NCBI RefSeq assembly: GCF_900102485.1
Contig: NZ_FNBX01000002.1
Span: forward strand, 215,710 to 279,709
From: Desulfovibrio legallii
GTDB lineage: Bacteria; Desulfobacterota; Desulfovibrionia; Desulfovibrionales; Desulfovibrionaceae
Reading direction: 5' to 3'
Length of the DNA stretch: 64,000 nucleotides
Position numbers and translations under genes: made by a program. Below are positions 43,371-51,942 of this stretch, in pieces (within the stretch, counting starts at the first letter, position 1; every line of letters starts with the position of its first letter). A model generated the notes under the pieces. That model saw only the letters and a program-made list of their open reading frames with translations. It searched no databases and was not told the DNA's origin.

Positions 43371-43919
43371 ATGCCCGTCGCCATTCCGCGCTTCGGCGTC
43401 GAAGAGTGTCCGTTGCTTCCCCCAGTGCGGGCGGAAGATCTGGAAGGCCTGGTCATCCGCCCGGCCACGGTGCGCGACGTGCACGGCATGTCCGCCCTTA
43501 TCAACCAATACGCCGCGGCCAACGTTATGCTGGCGCGCGGGCCGCAGTACCTTTATCAGCACATTCAGGACTATATGGTGGCGGTAACGGCCGCCGCCGA
43601 CGGCGCAACGCCGGTGGTGGTGGCCTGCGGGGCGCTGCATGTGCTGTGGGAGGATCTGGCTGAGATCCGCTCTCTGGCGGTGCACGCCGCGTGCCAGGGG
43701 CACGGTCTGGGCCGCCGCATGGTGGCGGCGCTGGTGGCGCACAGCCGGGCCCTGGGCCTGCCGCGGGTTTTTGCCTTTACCCTGGCGGCGGATTTTTTCG
43801 CCCGCTGCGGCTTCAGCGAATACCAGCGCGACAAACTGCCGCCTGTGGTCTGGGTGGAATGCAGCAAGTGCCCGAAATTCTACTGCTGTGACGAAACGGC
43901 CATGATCCTGGAGCTGTGA
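43371..43919 (+). CDS. argA: N-acetylglutamate synthase, single GNAT domain type
   Basis: GNAT acetyltransferase of 182 aa. Acetyl-CoA loop: [20 protein letters not shown]; then [22 protein letters not shown] and the C-terminal [15 protein letters not shown], a pattern of short ArgA-type proteins in bacteria lacking the kinase-like domain. It makes N-acetylglutamate, the first step of arginine synthesis. The ATG at 43371 has only a weak ribosome site (CGCAGGTG). It lies 85 bp before argF, which supports the arginine role. A different N-acetyltransferase role cannot be fully excluded. Confidence 0.82.
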   Translation: MPVAIPRFGVEECPLLPPVRAEDLEGLVIRPATVRDVHGMSALINQYAAANVMLARGPQYLYQHIQDYMVAVTAAADGATPVVVACGALHVLWEDLAEIRSLAVHAACQGHGLGRRMVAALVAHSRALGLPRVFAFTLAADFFARCGFSEYQRDKLPPVVWVECSKCPKFYCCDETAMILEL

Positions 43920-44004
43920 AGGGGCGCTCGGCAAACCCCGGCTGAGCGCGGGAACGCGCATACGGAACGCCGCCTGCGGGCGGGATCGAGAGGAGGCGGA
44001 AGCC

Positions 44005-45021
44005 ATGAACAGACTGTACCAGAGGGATTTTTTGAAGGAACTGGACTTCACGCCCGAAGACCTCACCTACCTGCTGGATCTGGCGGCCCTGCTCAAGCGG
44101 GCCAAGAAAACCCGCACCGAGCAGCCATATCTGGAAGGCAGGAACATCGTGATCCTGTTTGAGAAGGATTCCACCCGCACCCGTTGCTCTTTTGAAGTGG
44201 CGGCCTACGACCAGGGCGCGCGGGTGACCTATCTGGGGCCCTCCGGCTCGCAGATGGGCAAAAAGGAATCGCTGGCGGATACGGCGCGCGTGCTGGCCCG
44301 GTTTTACGACGGCATTGAGTACCGCGGCTACGGGCAGGCGCGCGTGGAGGCCCTGGCCCTGCACGCCGACGTGCCGGTGTGGAACGGCCTGACCAACGAG
44401 TGGCACCCCACCCAGTTTCTGGCCGACATGCTGACCATGCGCGAAAACAGCCCCAAGCCGCTCTGCGAGCAGAAGCTGGCCTATCTGGGCGACGCGCGCT
44501 ACAATATGGGCAATTCTCTCATGGTGGGCTCGGCCCTGCTGGGGCTGGACTTCCGCTCCGTGGCCCCGCGGGCGCTGTGGACCTCTGACGAAGTTTTTCT
44601 CACGGCGCAGAAAATCGCCGAAAAGACCGGCGCGCGCATCACCCGCACGGAAAACGTGGACGAAGGCGTGCGCGGCTGCGACTTCCTCTCTACGGACGTC
44701 TGGGTCTCCATGGGCGAGCCCGACGCGGTGTGGGAAGAGCGCATCCGCCTGCTCAAACCCTACCGGGTGGACGCGGCGGTCATGAACAAGACCGGCAACC
44801 GCGACTGCAAGTTTCTGCACTGCCTGCCCAGCTTCCACAACCGCGAAACCGCGGTGGGCGAGCAGATCTACCAGCGCTTCGGCCTGAACTGCATGGAAGT
44901 GAGCGACGAGGTTTTTGAATCCCCGCGCAACCTGGCCTTTGAAGAGGCGGAAAACCGCCTGCACACCATCAAGGCCGTTATGGTGGCCACCCTGGCCCAG
45001 ACGCCCATTGAGGTGGAGTAG
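44005..45021 (+). CDS. argF: Ornithine carbamoyltransferase
   Basis: Converts ornithine and carbamoyl phosphate to citrulline in arginine synthesis. 338 aa, start at 44005 after AGGAGGCGGAAGCC. Carbamoyl-phosphate site [13 protein letters not shown], the second family site [12 protein letters not shown], and the ornithine-binding [10 protein letters not shown]. The sequence resembles the longer ArgF/ArcB form of E. coli type. Second gene after argA; a strong hairpin follows at 45194-45223. Confidence 0.96.
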   Translation: MNRLYQRDFLKELDFTPEDLTYLLDLAALLKRAKKTRTEQPYLEGRNIVILFEKDSTRTRCSFEVAAYDQGARVTYLGPSGSQMGKKESLADTARVLARFYDGIEYRGYGQARVEALALHADVPVWNGLTNEWHPTQFLADMLTMRENSPKPLCEQKLAYLGDARYNMGNSLMVGSALLGLDFRSVAPRALWTSDEVFLTAQKIAEKTGARITRTENVDEGVRGCDFLSTDVWVSMGEPDAVWEERIRLLKPYRVDAAVMNKTGNRDCKFLHCLPSFHNRETAVGEQIYQRFGLNCMEVSDEVFESPRNLAFEEAENRLHTIKAVMVATLAQTPIEVE

Positions 45022-45112
45022 GGGGGATCAGAGGGGGAGGCGGGTATGACGCGGCGTCATCCTGCTTCCCCTGAGACGACAGCGCAAGCAGCCTCACCTA
45101 GGGCAGATTAAC

Positions 45113-45209
45113 TACGGCACGCTCGTTTCGGCGCTTAACAGCGCAAATAAATTGCGCTTACGCCTCCACAGCGGGCGTCTGCTCACGCAGCCGCCAGGGC
45201 ATTTCAACT
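45113..45209 (+). repeat. About 97-bp dispersed repeat, copy B
   Basis: Runs from tacggcacgctcgtttcggc to ccgccagggcatttcaact and aligns end to end with 16937-17033. Shared blocks include gctcgtttcggcg, cagcgc.aat, ggcgtctgctc and ccgccagggc.tttca. Its right end forms the left arm of the hairpin 45194-45223, and the 12796-12860 region carries a related tail (gcgtctgcgttagggcattt). No gene in 45022-45245. Confidence 0.75.
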
Positions 45210-45223
45210 TTGAAATGCCCTGG
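45194..45223. terminator. Long hairpin between convergent argF and glycosyltransferase genes
   Basis: CCAGGGCATTTCA (45194-45206) pairs perfectly with TGAAATGCCCTGG (45211-45223), 13 bp with a 4-nt loop. It lies between the convergent genes argF (+, ending 45021) and the glycosyltransferase ending at 45246 (-), so it may end transcription in both directions although no U-tract is present. Confidence 0.65.
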
Positions 45224-45245
45224 CACCACAGCTATCTCAGTATTT

Positions 45246-46949
45246 TCATGGCGATGGCGCTGACCAGCTGCGCAGCCGCTCTCTGAACATCCTCCACCGA
45301 TACCAAGCCCAAGCCCTGCCGTGCCGGGCGCCATCAATGGGCAATCTTACTAGCGGAAACAAGATATTGGCAAGCACAAACCAGAAGGGGAATCTGTGCT
45401 TTTGCAGGAGGTACATGCGCCCTGCGGCGTATGCCGTTACTTTGGGGGACGCCGGTATGCTTTCCTTGGGCGAAGGATGAAATACCCGGACAGAGGCGCA
45501 ACGGTGCACTTCTGTTCGGGTGCTGACCTGCAGCAAAAAATCGGTGTCTTCACCGCTTCCGTACGGCAACCCCGTGCCGGGACCGAGTATCGGGTCAAAG
45601 CGGAGGCCTGCAATCGCCTCGTTACGATAAAACTGCACGCAGGTTCCGGCCAACCGGAAAAGGCCGCGCCGGCTGATTTCCCCTTCCGGCAGGTTTGGGC
45701 GGGGTGTCTCCGGCGATGGGGTCCAAACGCCAAGCAGTGCGCCACAGCGGGGGGCCGCGTGGAATGCGGCAACAACTGATTCCAGCGTATCAGGCGCATA
45801 CCAGCAATCATCATCAGGGAAAGCTATAATGTCGCCTTCGGCATGAGCCAGCAATGCGTTTCGGGCCAGAGAAACGCCTTTTGAAGGCAACATGATGCGG
45901 ACAATAGGCAGGAGAGCATGGCGCGCCAATACAGGGTCCAGATATCCAGGCGCGTTTTGATCCGCGATTGCGATGTGAAAATTTTTATATGTCTGTTTTT
46001 CAAGGGAAGTGAGCAGGTTGTCTAACTCTGTTCTTCGCGCGACTGTGGCAATAAGTAAAGAAAGGCGAGGAAGGGGCGCGATACAGGGGATCTGCATGAT
46101 ATTTTTCGCTTCTTTGATGCTCCAAAGTCGGGGTTTGCCTTCCAGTATCCGCGGGATATCGGCCATGAGATTGGCAGGTTGCGTGCCAAAAAGTTTTTTG
46201 ATTACAAGATAGAGCTTGCTGCGTGATAAGCGGAGGAATGGTTTCCAGGGGATGGAGGCGGGGAAATGTTTTTGTGCGATCTGGAGCAGCTCGCGTTCAC
46301 TTATGGACATGGATTCCAGACATCCACTGACGCCGCCGGCCAGCATGGAGGTAACGACCGTATCCCCCATGGCAAAATTATCTTTTTTGAGGGCACGGCA
46401 AAAGAAATCATAGTCGCCAGCCACCCTATAGCTCTGGTCAAAGTCGTGTGCACAAAAAACGCTGCTCCGGTGAAAAACGCCAGGATGGGGGAAGGGCATT
46501 TCTTGCGGCAAACTTTTTATCGGACTGCGCGAAGGGCTGAGAATTGTTAGAACACGGCCTGCGTTCGTGATAAGTTTTACAGGGGTTATGTAGAAGTCTA
46601 CTGTTTGCGGCAGTTTTTTTATGATTTTTATGCAACGTTCAAGATTTTTCCAACACACTATGTCCCCTGCGCCGATAAAGATCGCCCATTCCCCGCATCG
46701 TCTGGCCAGAGCTTTGTTCCAGGCATCATAAATGCCGCCGTCCGGGGCGCTGGCAAACTTGATGGGTAAGGTGTGGAATTTTTTTATGATGGCATCAGTG
46801 TTGTCTGTAGAGGTAGCGTCTTGGATAAGAATTTCATAGCTGAAGGAAGTTTTTTTTGCCATGCTGGCAAGTGTGGTACACAGCATTCCCGCAGCATTGC
46901 GGGTAGCAATGACAATAGAAAGTGTTGTGCTGGCGTTTATTGCGTTCAT
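45246..46949 (-). CDS. Two-domain GT2 glycosyltransferase
   Basis: Protein of 567 aa with two GT-A domains in tandem. The N-terminal domain (about 1-270) starts LSIVIATRNAAGMLCTTL and has IQDATSTDNTDAI, GGIYDAWNKALARRCG and FIGAGDIV. The C-terminal domain (about 300-560) starts LSLLIATVARRTELDNLL and has FPDDDCWYAPDT plus GSGEDTDFLLQV, the ED motif expected for a general base. It could add two sugars in sequence. Paralogous at its N-terminus to the GT2 proteins at 40.9 and 47.8 kb. Start MNAINASTT at 46949. Confidence 0.85.
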   Translation of the reverse strand: MNAINASTTLSIVIATRNAAGMLCTTLASMAKKTSFSYEILIQDATSTDNTDAIIKKFHTLPIKFASAPDGGIYDAWNKALARRCGEWAIFIGAGDIVCWKNLERCIKIIKKLPQTVDFYITPVKLITNAGRVLTILSPSRSPIKSLPQEMPFPHPGVFHRSSVFCAHDFDQSYRVAGDYDFFCRALKKDNFAMGDTVVTSMLAGGVSGCLESMSISERELLQIAQKHFPASIPWKPFLRLSRSKLYLVIKKLFGTQPANLMADIPRILEGKPRLWSIKEAKNIMQIPCIAPLPRLSLLIATVARRTELDNLLTSLEKQTYKNFHIAIADQNAPGYLDPVLARHALLPIVRIMLPSKGVSLARNALLAHAEGDIIAFPDDDCWYAPDTLESVVAAFHAAPRCGALLGVWTPSPETPRPNLPEGEISRRGLFRLAGTCVQFYRNEAIAGLRFDPILGPGTGLPYGSGEDTDFLLQVSTRTEVHRCASVRVFHPSPKESIPASPKVTAYAAGRMYLLQKHRFPFWFVLANILFPLVRLPIDGARHGRAWAWYRWRMFRERLRSWSAPSP

Positions 46950-46985
46950 GGAAAAATTAACCCTGATGTGAAAAACAGGGTCCAG

Positions 46986-47843
46986 CTACATGTGTGATTG
47001 CCAGAAATCACTATTATATTTTTTATACGCATGGCACCCGAATGGGAGTTTTTTTTCTGTCCAAGTATAGAGAAGGTTCGGACGCCGTTCAAATGAAAAA
47101 AAAGCGGCCTGCTGGGGCGGCGGGACACGGCTTTTCCCGGCAAGGGAAAATGCCTTGGAAAAAATAAAATCTTCATGGTCATACATAAAGCGGCAATAGA
47201 TTTTTGATGAAAGTCTGCATACCCCCATTTCCATACGGTGCAAAAATTGCTTTATCTGAGCTCTGAATGGCGTTTTTGCCGGGAGCTGAATTTTCATAAA
47301 AGCATAGTTCCAGTGCGCAGGCTTTAGCGTGCCCTCCAATAATGCGATAAAATCAGGGATGCGGCGTAGAGAAAACCCCCCATTGCCAGCGAAGGGAAAC
47401 AGCTCTCCACGGTCATTAAAAAAAGGGGCGCCAATATAGCTGTAGCCTTTGGCGCACCATCTTTCCAAGGCATCGTAAAAAACCCAGGCATCAAGTTGGT
47501 ATAACAAAATATATTCATATGCTTCAAAGCGTCGGTAAAACTCGCTGCAGAGCATAAGCCTATTGTAGGTATTAACGCTTGTAAAGTATTTATTTTTAAA
47601 TTGTGCCAAGTTTAGGTGCGCGCCCAGTTTTTGGGCCTCTGCGAGGTAAATGTCAGGGGCCATGCTCTGAGGGCACACTAAAAACAGGGGATGCCGGTTT
47701 AATACCGTCAGGCATTGCCGCAAAGACTGCAATTCGTCTTGCGTTGGCGTCTCTGTGTAGGCAATAATGGCGACGGCAGACTGAAATATAGGCATTTTTG
47801 TAGTAAATATAACTGGATAGCTGTGAATTCTTTTATGCTTCAT
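46986..47843 (-). CDS. DUF5672-family protein (probable glycosyltransferase-like)
   Basis: Protein of 285 aa with the DUF5672 pattern: KYFTSVNTYNRLMLCSEFY, YILLYQLDAWVFYDALERW, YIGAPFFND and GNGGFSLRRI, and in the C-terminal part YDHEDFIFSKAF. The YQLDAW segment resembles a DxD-bearing strand of glycosyltransferases. Such proteins occur in surface polysaccharide clusters, but the reaction is unknown. Its start codon overlaps the stop of the neighbouring gene by one base, indicating co-translation. Confidence 0.75.
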   Translation of the reverse strand: MKHKRIHSYPVIFTTKMPIFQSAVAIIAYTETPTQDELQSLRQCLTVLNRHPLFLVCPQSMAPDIYLAEAQKLGAHLNLAQFKNKYFTSVNTYNRLMLCSEFYRRFEAYEYILLYQLDAWVFYDALERWCAKGYSYIGAPFFNDRGELFPFAGNGGFSLRRIPDFIALLEGTLKPAHWNYAFMKIQLPAKTPFRAQIKQFLHRMEMGVCRLSSKIYCRFMYDHEDFIFSKAFSLAGKSRVPPPQQAAFFSFERRPNLLYTWTEKKLPFGCHAYKKYNSDFWQSHM

Positions 47844-49540
47844 TAATGTTTTTCGTGAAAAATTTTCTTTTTCAGACTACGCAGCGAGTTGTAGCACAGC
47901 ATGACAGCTTGGTTTTTTAGGCTTTTGGAGAGGAGATCAACTTGGTGTTCCAATTCATTGATCTTCGCGCGTAAGGCCAGATTTTCTTTTTTTAATGTGG
48001 CGTTGTCCGCTGCGCTCCAGAAGGAAGATTGGGTTTTGATGCAGTTTGTGTAAAAGCGGGATTCATCATCGGCCGTCAATTCATACCAGGGCAAGTGCCG
48101 GGCCACGTATGGCGGCGCAAGTCGAATGCCCTTGAACCATCTGGGCTCATCAGGTTTAATGCCGGGTCTGTATAGCGCAAAAGTTGTGTCAATCGGCGCG
48201 AAAAAACCCGATCCGTCAGGCAGCGGGCTTTGCCAGTAGCGTCCTTCCATTTCCAATACCGGCTCTCGTAACGGATATTCAAAGGGAATATCATCGAGAC
48301 GCAGGCTAAACCCACACTTGGTGATAGGAGGATATGCCATCAATTGGTTATAGAAACATAAGATGGCGTCTTCAGGGCACGCTTCATCTGGTAAAACGTC
48401 TGGATCTGTTACTACAAAGTATTGGTGATCCAAAATATCTGAGAAAAGTCCACACTGCCATACGGCCAAATGCCCTTTGTTTTCAGGCAAGCGCACTACG
48501 CGATATGGGAGAGAATCTAAGTACTCCAGCAGCGGGGGATAGGTCGAGGCATTATCAACGATGATAATATTGGTCAGGCCGTTTTCTTCCAGCCAGTTAA
48601 TAAGACGATGCAAGCATACCAGCCGGTTAAAGGAAATGATGAAGATGGGGACTTGTTTCGGTGAGAAAAGAGGCAGCGGCTCCGCATGGCGTCGTTGCCA
48701 CACGGGTAGCGAAGATTTATTTCTGATTCGCCGCAGGGCATTGTGTATCCATGGAGCGGAGTGCGGTAAAAAGGTGTACAGCGCGCTCAGAATGCGGGTC
48801 AGCCGATAGTCTCGGCGACGTTTCGGCGTCCAGGCATTTCCGTAGTGACGGTCAGCGGCGTCTATTGTTTCCTTAACGCCGAAGGCGGCGTAAGCCTGCT
48901 GTGATGAAAGCCCTCCCGTAGTCATGTTTGTCACTAAAAAGGGCAGCCTAAGGCTTTGACTATCCTCACGCCATGTCTGACACAAAAATTCATAATCGCC
49001 AGCAATGCGCAGGCTGGCATCAAATCTGTGCAATGTAAGAAGACTGCTACGCACAAATAGTCCTGGAAAAGGAACGGGCATGGCTGCGGCACGCAGACTG
49101 CGAACAGCGCCTATAGTCCTGCTAGGTATGTAGCGGAGAGGGATGTCTGCCGCAGTAGTGACGGCGACGCCGCCGGATGCAAACAGTAGGCCGTCTGCAT
49201 TTTCGGTCGGTTGCGCGTCTAGTGCCGCAACAACATTTTCCAAAACATCTGCAGCAGCCAGTCTGTCGTCCGCCCCCAAAAAGAGCACCCACGCGCCGCG
49301 TATCCTGCCCAGGGCCTTATTCCAGGCGTCATAGATGCCGGTATCCGGCTCACTAGCCAAGGAAAGGGCGGGCAACTTGTCCCTATAGGATTCTGCTACC
49401 GCCACGGTATCGTCCGTAGACGCGCCGTCCTGGATGATCAGCTCAAAATCCCGGCAAGTTTGCTCGGACAAAGAGTCCAGCAGGCGCGGCAAGGTTGCGG
49501 CGGCGTTATAGGTAGCGGTGATGATGGTGAAGAAGGGCAT
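47843..49540 (-). CDS. Two-domain glycosyltransferase (GT2 plus second GT-A domain)
   Basis: Protein of 565 aa. The N-terminal GT2 domain starts FFTIITATYNAAATLP and has IQDGASTDDT, DTGIYDAWNKALGRIRG and FLGADDRLAAAD. A second domain begins near residue 290 (VPIFIISFNRLVCLHRLI) with IIIVDNASTYPP and the DxD-like VVTDPDVLPDE. The last about 45 residues look like a coiled coil (AALRAKINELEHQVDLLSK region). The second domain is of a type seen in exopolysaccharide and O-antigen clusters. It shares its N-terminal block with two neighbouring glycosyltransferases. Confidence 0.83.
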   Translation of the reverse strand: MPFFTIITATYNAAATLPRLLDSLSEQTCRDFELIIQDGASTDDTVAVAESYRDKLPALSLASEPDTGIYDAWNKALGRIRGAWVLFLGADDRLAAADVLENVVAALDAQPTENADGLLFASGGVAVTTAADIPLRYIPSRTIGAVRSLRAAAMPVPFPGLFVRSSLLTLHRFDASLRIAGDYEFLCQTWREDSQSLRLPFLVTNMTTGGLSSQQAYAAFGVKETIDAADRHYGNAWTPKRRRDYRLTRILSALYTFLPHSAPWIHNALRRIRNKSSLPVWQRRHAEPLPLFSPKQVPIFIISFNRLVCLHRLINWLEENGLTNIIIVDNASTYPPLLEYLDSLPYRVVRLPENKGHLAVWQCGLFSDILDHQYFVVTDPDVLPDEACPEDAILCFYNQLMAYPPITKCGFSLRLDDIPFEYPLREPVLEMEGRYWQSPLPDGSGFFAPIDTTFALYRPGIKPDEPRWFKGIRLAPPYVARHLPWYELTADDESRFYTNCIKTQSSFWSAADNATLKKENLALRAKINELEHQVDLLSKSLKNQAVMLCYNSLRSLKKKIFHEKH

Positions 49541-49547
49541 AGTGTAT

Positions 49548-50819
49548 TTACTTACGGTTCAGAAGCTGTTGATACAGTTCAATGTATTGCTTTGCCACAA
49601 CCGGATAGGCGTACTTTTCTTCAACCGTGCGGCGAGCGGCGCGCCCCATGGCTTCCCGGCGCTCTTGGTCTTCCAGAACGTAGGCAATGCCTGCGGCCAG
49701 TTCCTGCGGGTCATGCGGTGTGGCAAGCATGCCGTTAACCTTGTGTTCAACCATATCAGGGATGCCCCCCACAGCAAAGCCCACAACGGGCGTGCCGCAA
49801 GCTAAGGATTCCATTACCGTGTTTGGCAAGTTTTCTTCTCGTGACGGGCAGACAAAGACGTCCGCAGCCGAATAGGCAAGAGCAAGAGTTATTTCGTCAT
49901 GTAAAGCCCCCAAAAAAGTGACCGGCATCTGGTGACTCGGTGGGGTATTCGCGTGCGAAGCTCCGAAAATCAAGCAGGATACGGAATCGCGGTTCTGTGA
50001 AGAAAGTATTTGTAGTGCCTGGGATAAAAGGTCGTAGCCTTTTCGTGGATCGTTAGCGGCCGCGCACGCGCCAAAAAGAATATATTTTTTATGCGGGGAA
50101 AGCCCTAATATGGCTTTGGTAATAGATTTTTTGATGGGACGAAATATTTTTGTATCTATAGTGTTGGGGAGTGTCGCGATGGGATATTCGTGCAGTAGGC
50201 TGCTTTTTTTTATATCATGAGTAAATTGATGGCTTAGACCAATTATAGTTGGCTGGAGCTTTTTATAAGATTTTTTCTTCATCCCCCACTGCATTTTCAC
50301 AATATCAAGGGGGAAATGGTGGCCTAAATTCGGGCAAGCATTGCATTGTGTTTGCCATTTATGGCAATCTCCAAAATAGTGGCAGCCACCAGTAAAGGCC
50401 CACGTGTCATGTAATGTCCACACTGTTGGGATAGATAGCTTGGAAATTTTTTGGAGTACAGTTGGACTGATAAAGTTTCCAGCAATCCAATGCAGATGAA
50501 TGATATCTGGATGTAAATTTTCTATAGCTGTGGCAAGGGAGTTAGGGAAAATGTATGCAGAAAAAAAAATGTTTTTGCTGGGCCGATGCCATGCCAAGAG
50601 CTTATCATTGAATTTGGCCAGAGTCTTGCCCAAGACCTTATTCATAATCTTGGATCTATAAAGAGGGAGAGCATATACGTTCTGAGCGTCGGAATCCCTT
50701 TCTTTTACACCCATTATGGATGTGACGCGGCCATCTTGATTTAAGGCGGTGTGCAGACGTCGTGCTGCAATGGCCGCGCCGCCGCTGGATTCAAACGTAT
50801 TAAGGTGGAGAATTTTCAT
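49548..50819 (-). CDS. Glycosyltransferase family 4 protein
   Basis: GT-B fold enzyme of 423 aa. N-terminus MKILHLNTFESSGGAAIAA (ATG at 50819; a GTG three codons earlier is also in frame, neither has a good ribosome site). The donor-binding C-terminal domain has YILFGACAAANDPRKGYDLL, FVCPSREENLPNTVMESLA with the EX7E pattern, and CGTPVVGFAVGGIPDMVEH. The insertion with CHYFGDCHKWQTQCNACPN is typical of a WcaI/WbaZ-like group. It starts 11 bp after the next minus-strand gene ends. Confidence 0.88.
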   Translation of the reverse strand: MKILHLNTFESSGGAAIAARRLHTALNQDGRVTSIMGVKERDSDAQNVYALPLYRSKIMNKVLGKTLAKFNDKLLAWHRPSKNIFFSAYIFPNSLATAIENLHPDIIHLHWIAGNFISPTVLQKISKLSIPTVWTLHDTWAFTGGCHYFGDCHKWQTQCNACPNLGHHFPLDIVKMQWGMKKKSYKKLQPTIIGLSHQFTHDIKKSSLLHEYPIATLPNTIDTKIFRPIKKSITKAILGLSPHKKYILFGACAAANDPRKGYDLLSQALQILSSQNRDSVSCLIFGASHANTPPSHQMPVTFLGALHDEITLALAYSAADVFVCPSREENLPNTVMESLACGTPVVGFAVGGIPDMVEHKVNGMLATPHDPQELAAGIAYVLEDQERREAMGRAARRTVEEKYAYPVVAKQYIELYQQLLNRK

Positions 50820-50830
50820 GTTGAACACAA

Positions 50831-51796
50831 CTATTTAAAGCTAAGATGTAAATATTTTTTTATGTTAGTCTTTAATTTGGGGGGAAGTTTTTTCCCAATG
50901 AAATCTCTAGTGCGATGATAAATAGAGTTTTGAGGTATGTATGTTTTTTTGTATTCTTTTAATATCTTATTGTTAAAATTTATATCTGATACAAAAGAGT
51001 ACATTGCCCTTGCTTTTGTAATATCGTTATAATACTTTTCTGCATCAATGTTGTTGAAACAGTGTGTTCCGCTCCCCATTCCGATATTTGTAGTATATGA
51101 ACGTACGGGGTTTATGCCGAGTTGTCCATTTTTAAAACGCCAGTAGTCGACACGAATGTCCCAAGTATCAAGTTTGCCCTCCATTTGAGCATCGAGCATA
51201 GGGCTCATATCGTCCCCCCCAGCGTTGAAGGCTCTACGCTGGCGCCGTGAGGCTTTGAATGCTGGGTAGTCAGAAACATTCCAATCTATCCCCTCAAAGC
51301 GATCGCGCCATGAGGCCCAGCCCCAGCAGTTAAAGCGGGGGATAGCATAAATATCATGGGGATATGATGCTGGAATTTTAAACCCAGACAACGGGGGCGA
51401 CCATGCAGCAATATTGAAAATTCGTTTGTCGTTTGCGTAAAACTCCAGTCCCTCATTGAGGAAACGCAATGTATGGGGGGACGTGAGGATATCATCTTCA
51501 ATGACGATCAGGCGCTCATGTCGGTTGAACATCTGCGTCAGTCCAGCAATGACCGAGGCGGCACAACCTAGATTTTTATCTCTTTCGATGGCGGTTACTG
51601 AAGCAAAACCTTTAGCGGTTTTTGCCAGCTGCCTCACTGCGTTCGTCTTATCTGATTCTGCCGCATTGCGGGGGCCGTCGCAAAAGATGGTCAGATGGCT
51701 TTCGGCGGCCAGATTATTGGCGGCAAGGGCCTGCAGCGTTTGGCGCAAATGGTCGGGCCGATTAAAGGCAAAGAGGGCAATGGGGGCTGGCGTCAT
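50831..51796 (-). CDS. GT-A family glycosyltransferase
   Basis: Protein of 321 aa with PIALFAFNRPDHLRQTLQAL at the N-terminus, TIFCDGPRNAAESDKT, the metal-binding acidic triplet LIVIEDDILTSPHTLRF, and an acceptor region FNCWGWASWRDRFEGIDW. This is the pattern of nucleotide-diphospho-sugar transferases of the GNT-I/hyaluronan-synthase-like kind found in polysaccharide clusters. The base composition drops towards AT in the C-terminal half, in line with horizontal acquisition of this block. Confidence 0.8.
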   Translation of the reverse strand: MTPAPIALFAFNRPDHLRQTLQALAANNLAAESHLTIFCDGPRNAAESDKTNAVRQLAKTAKGFASVTAIERDKNLGCAASVIAGLTQMFNRHERLIVIEDDILTSPHTLRFLNEGLEFYANDKRIFNIAAWSPPLSGFKIPASYPHDIYAIPRFNCWGWASWRDRFEGIDWNVSDYPAFKASRRQRRAFNAGGDDMSPMLDAQMEGKLDTWDIRVDYWRFKNGQLGINPVRSYTTNIGMGSGTHCFNNIDAEKYYNDITKARAMYSFVSDINFNNKILKEYKKTYIPQNSIYHRTRDFIGKKLPPKLKTNIKKYLHLSFK

Positions 51797-51942
51797 AGTA
51801 TCACTCGCAATGCCGGGGCTCTGGTAGTATGCGATGCGTTCGGAACTAGTTTCCTGATATGATGGGCTACTTTCATTTTTTAGTCACAAATGAGTATGTA
51901 ATATCTTTGTGCGTGTTGTTGCGTCGGGATTATTTAAAGTGA

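Noticed and set aside
45396-45779. 127-codon open frame on + inside the glycosyltransferase gene at 45.2-46.9 kb
   Set aside because: Antisense to the conserved C-terminal GT domain; no motifs and no ribosome site.
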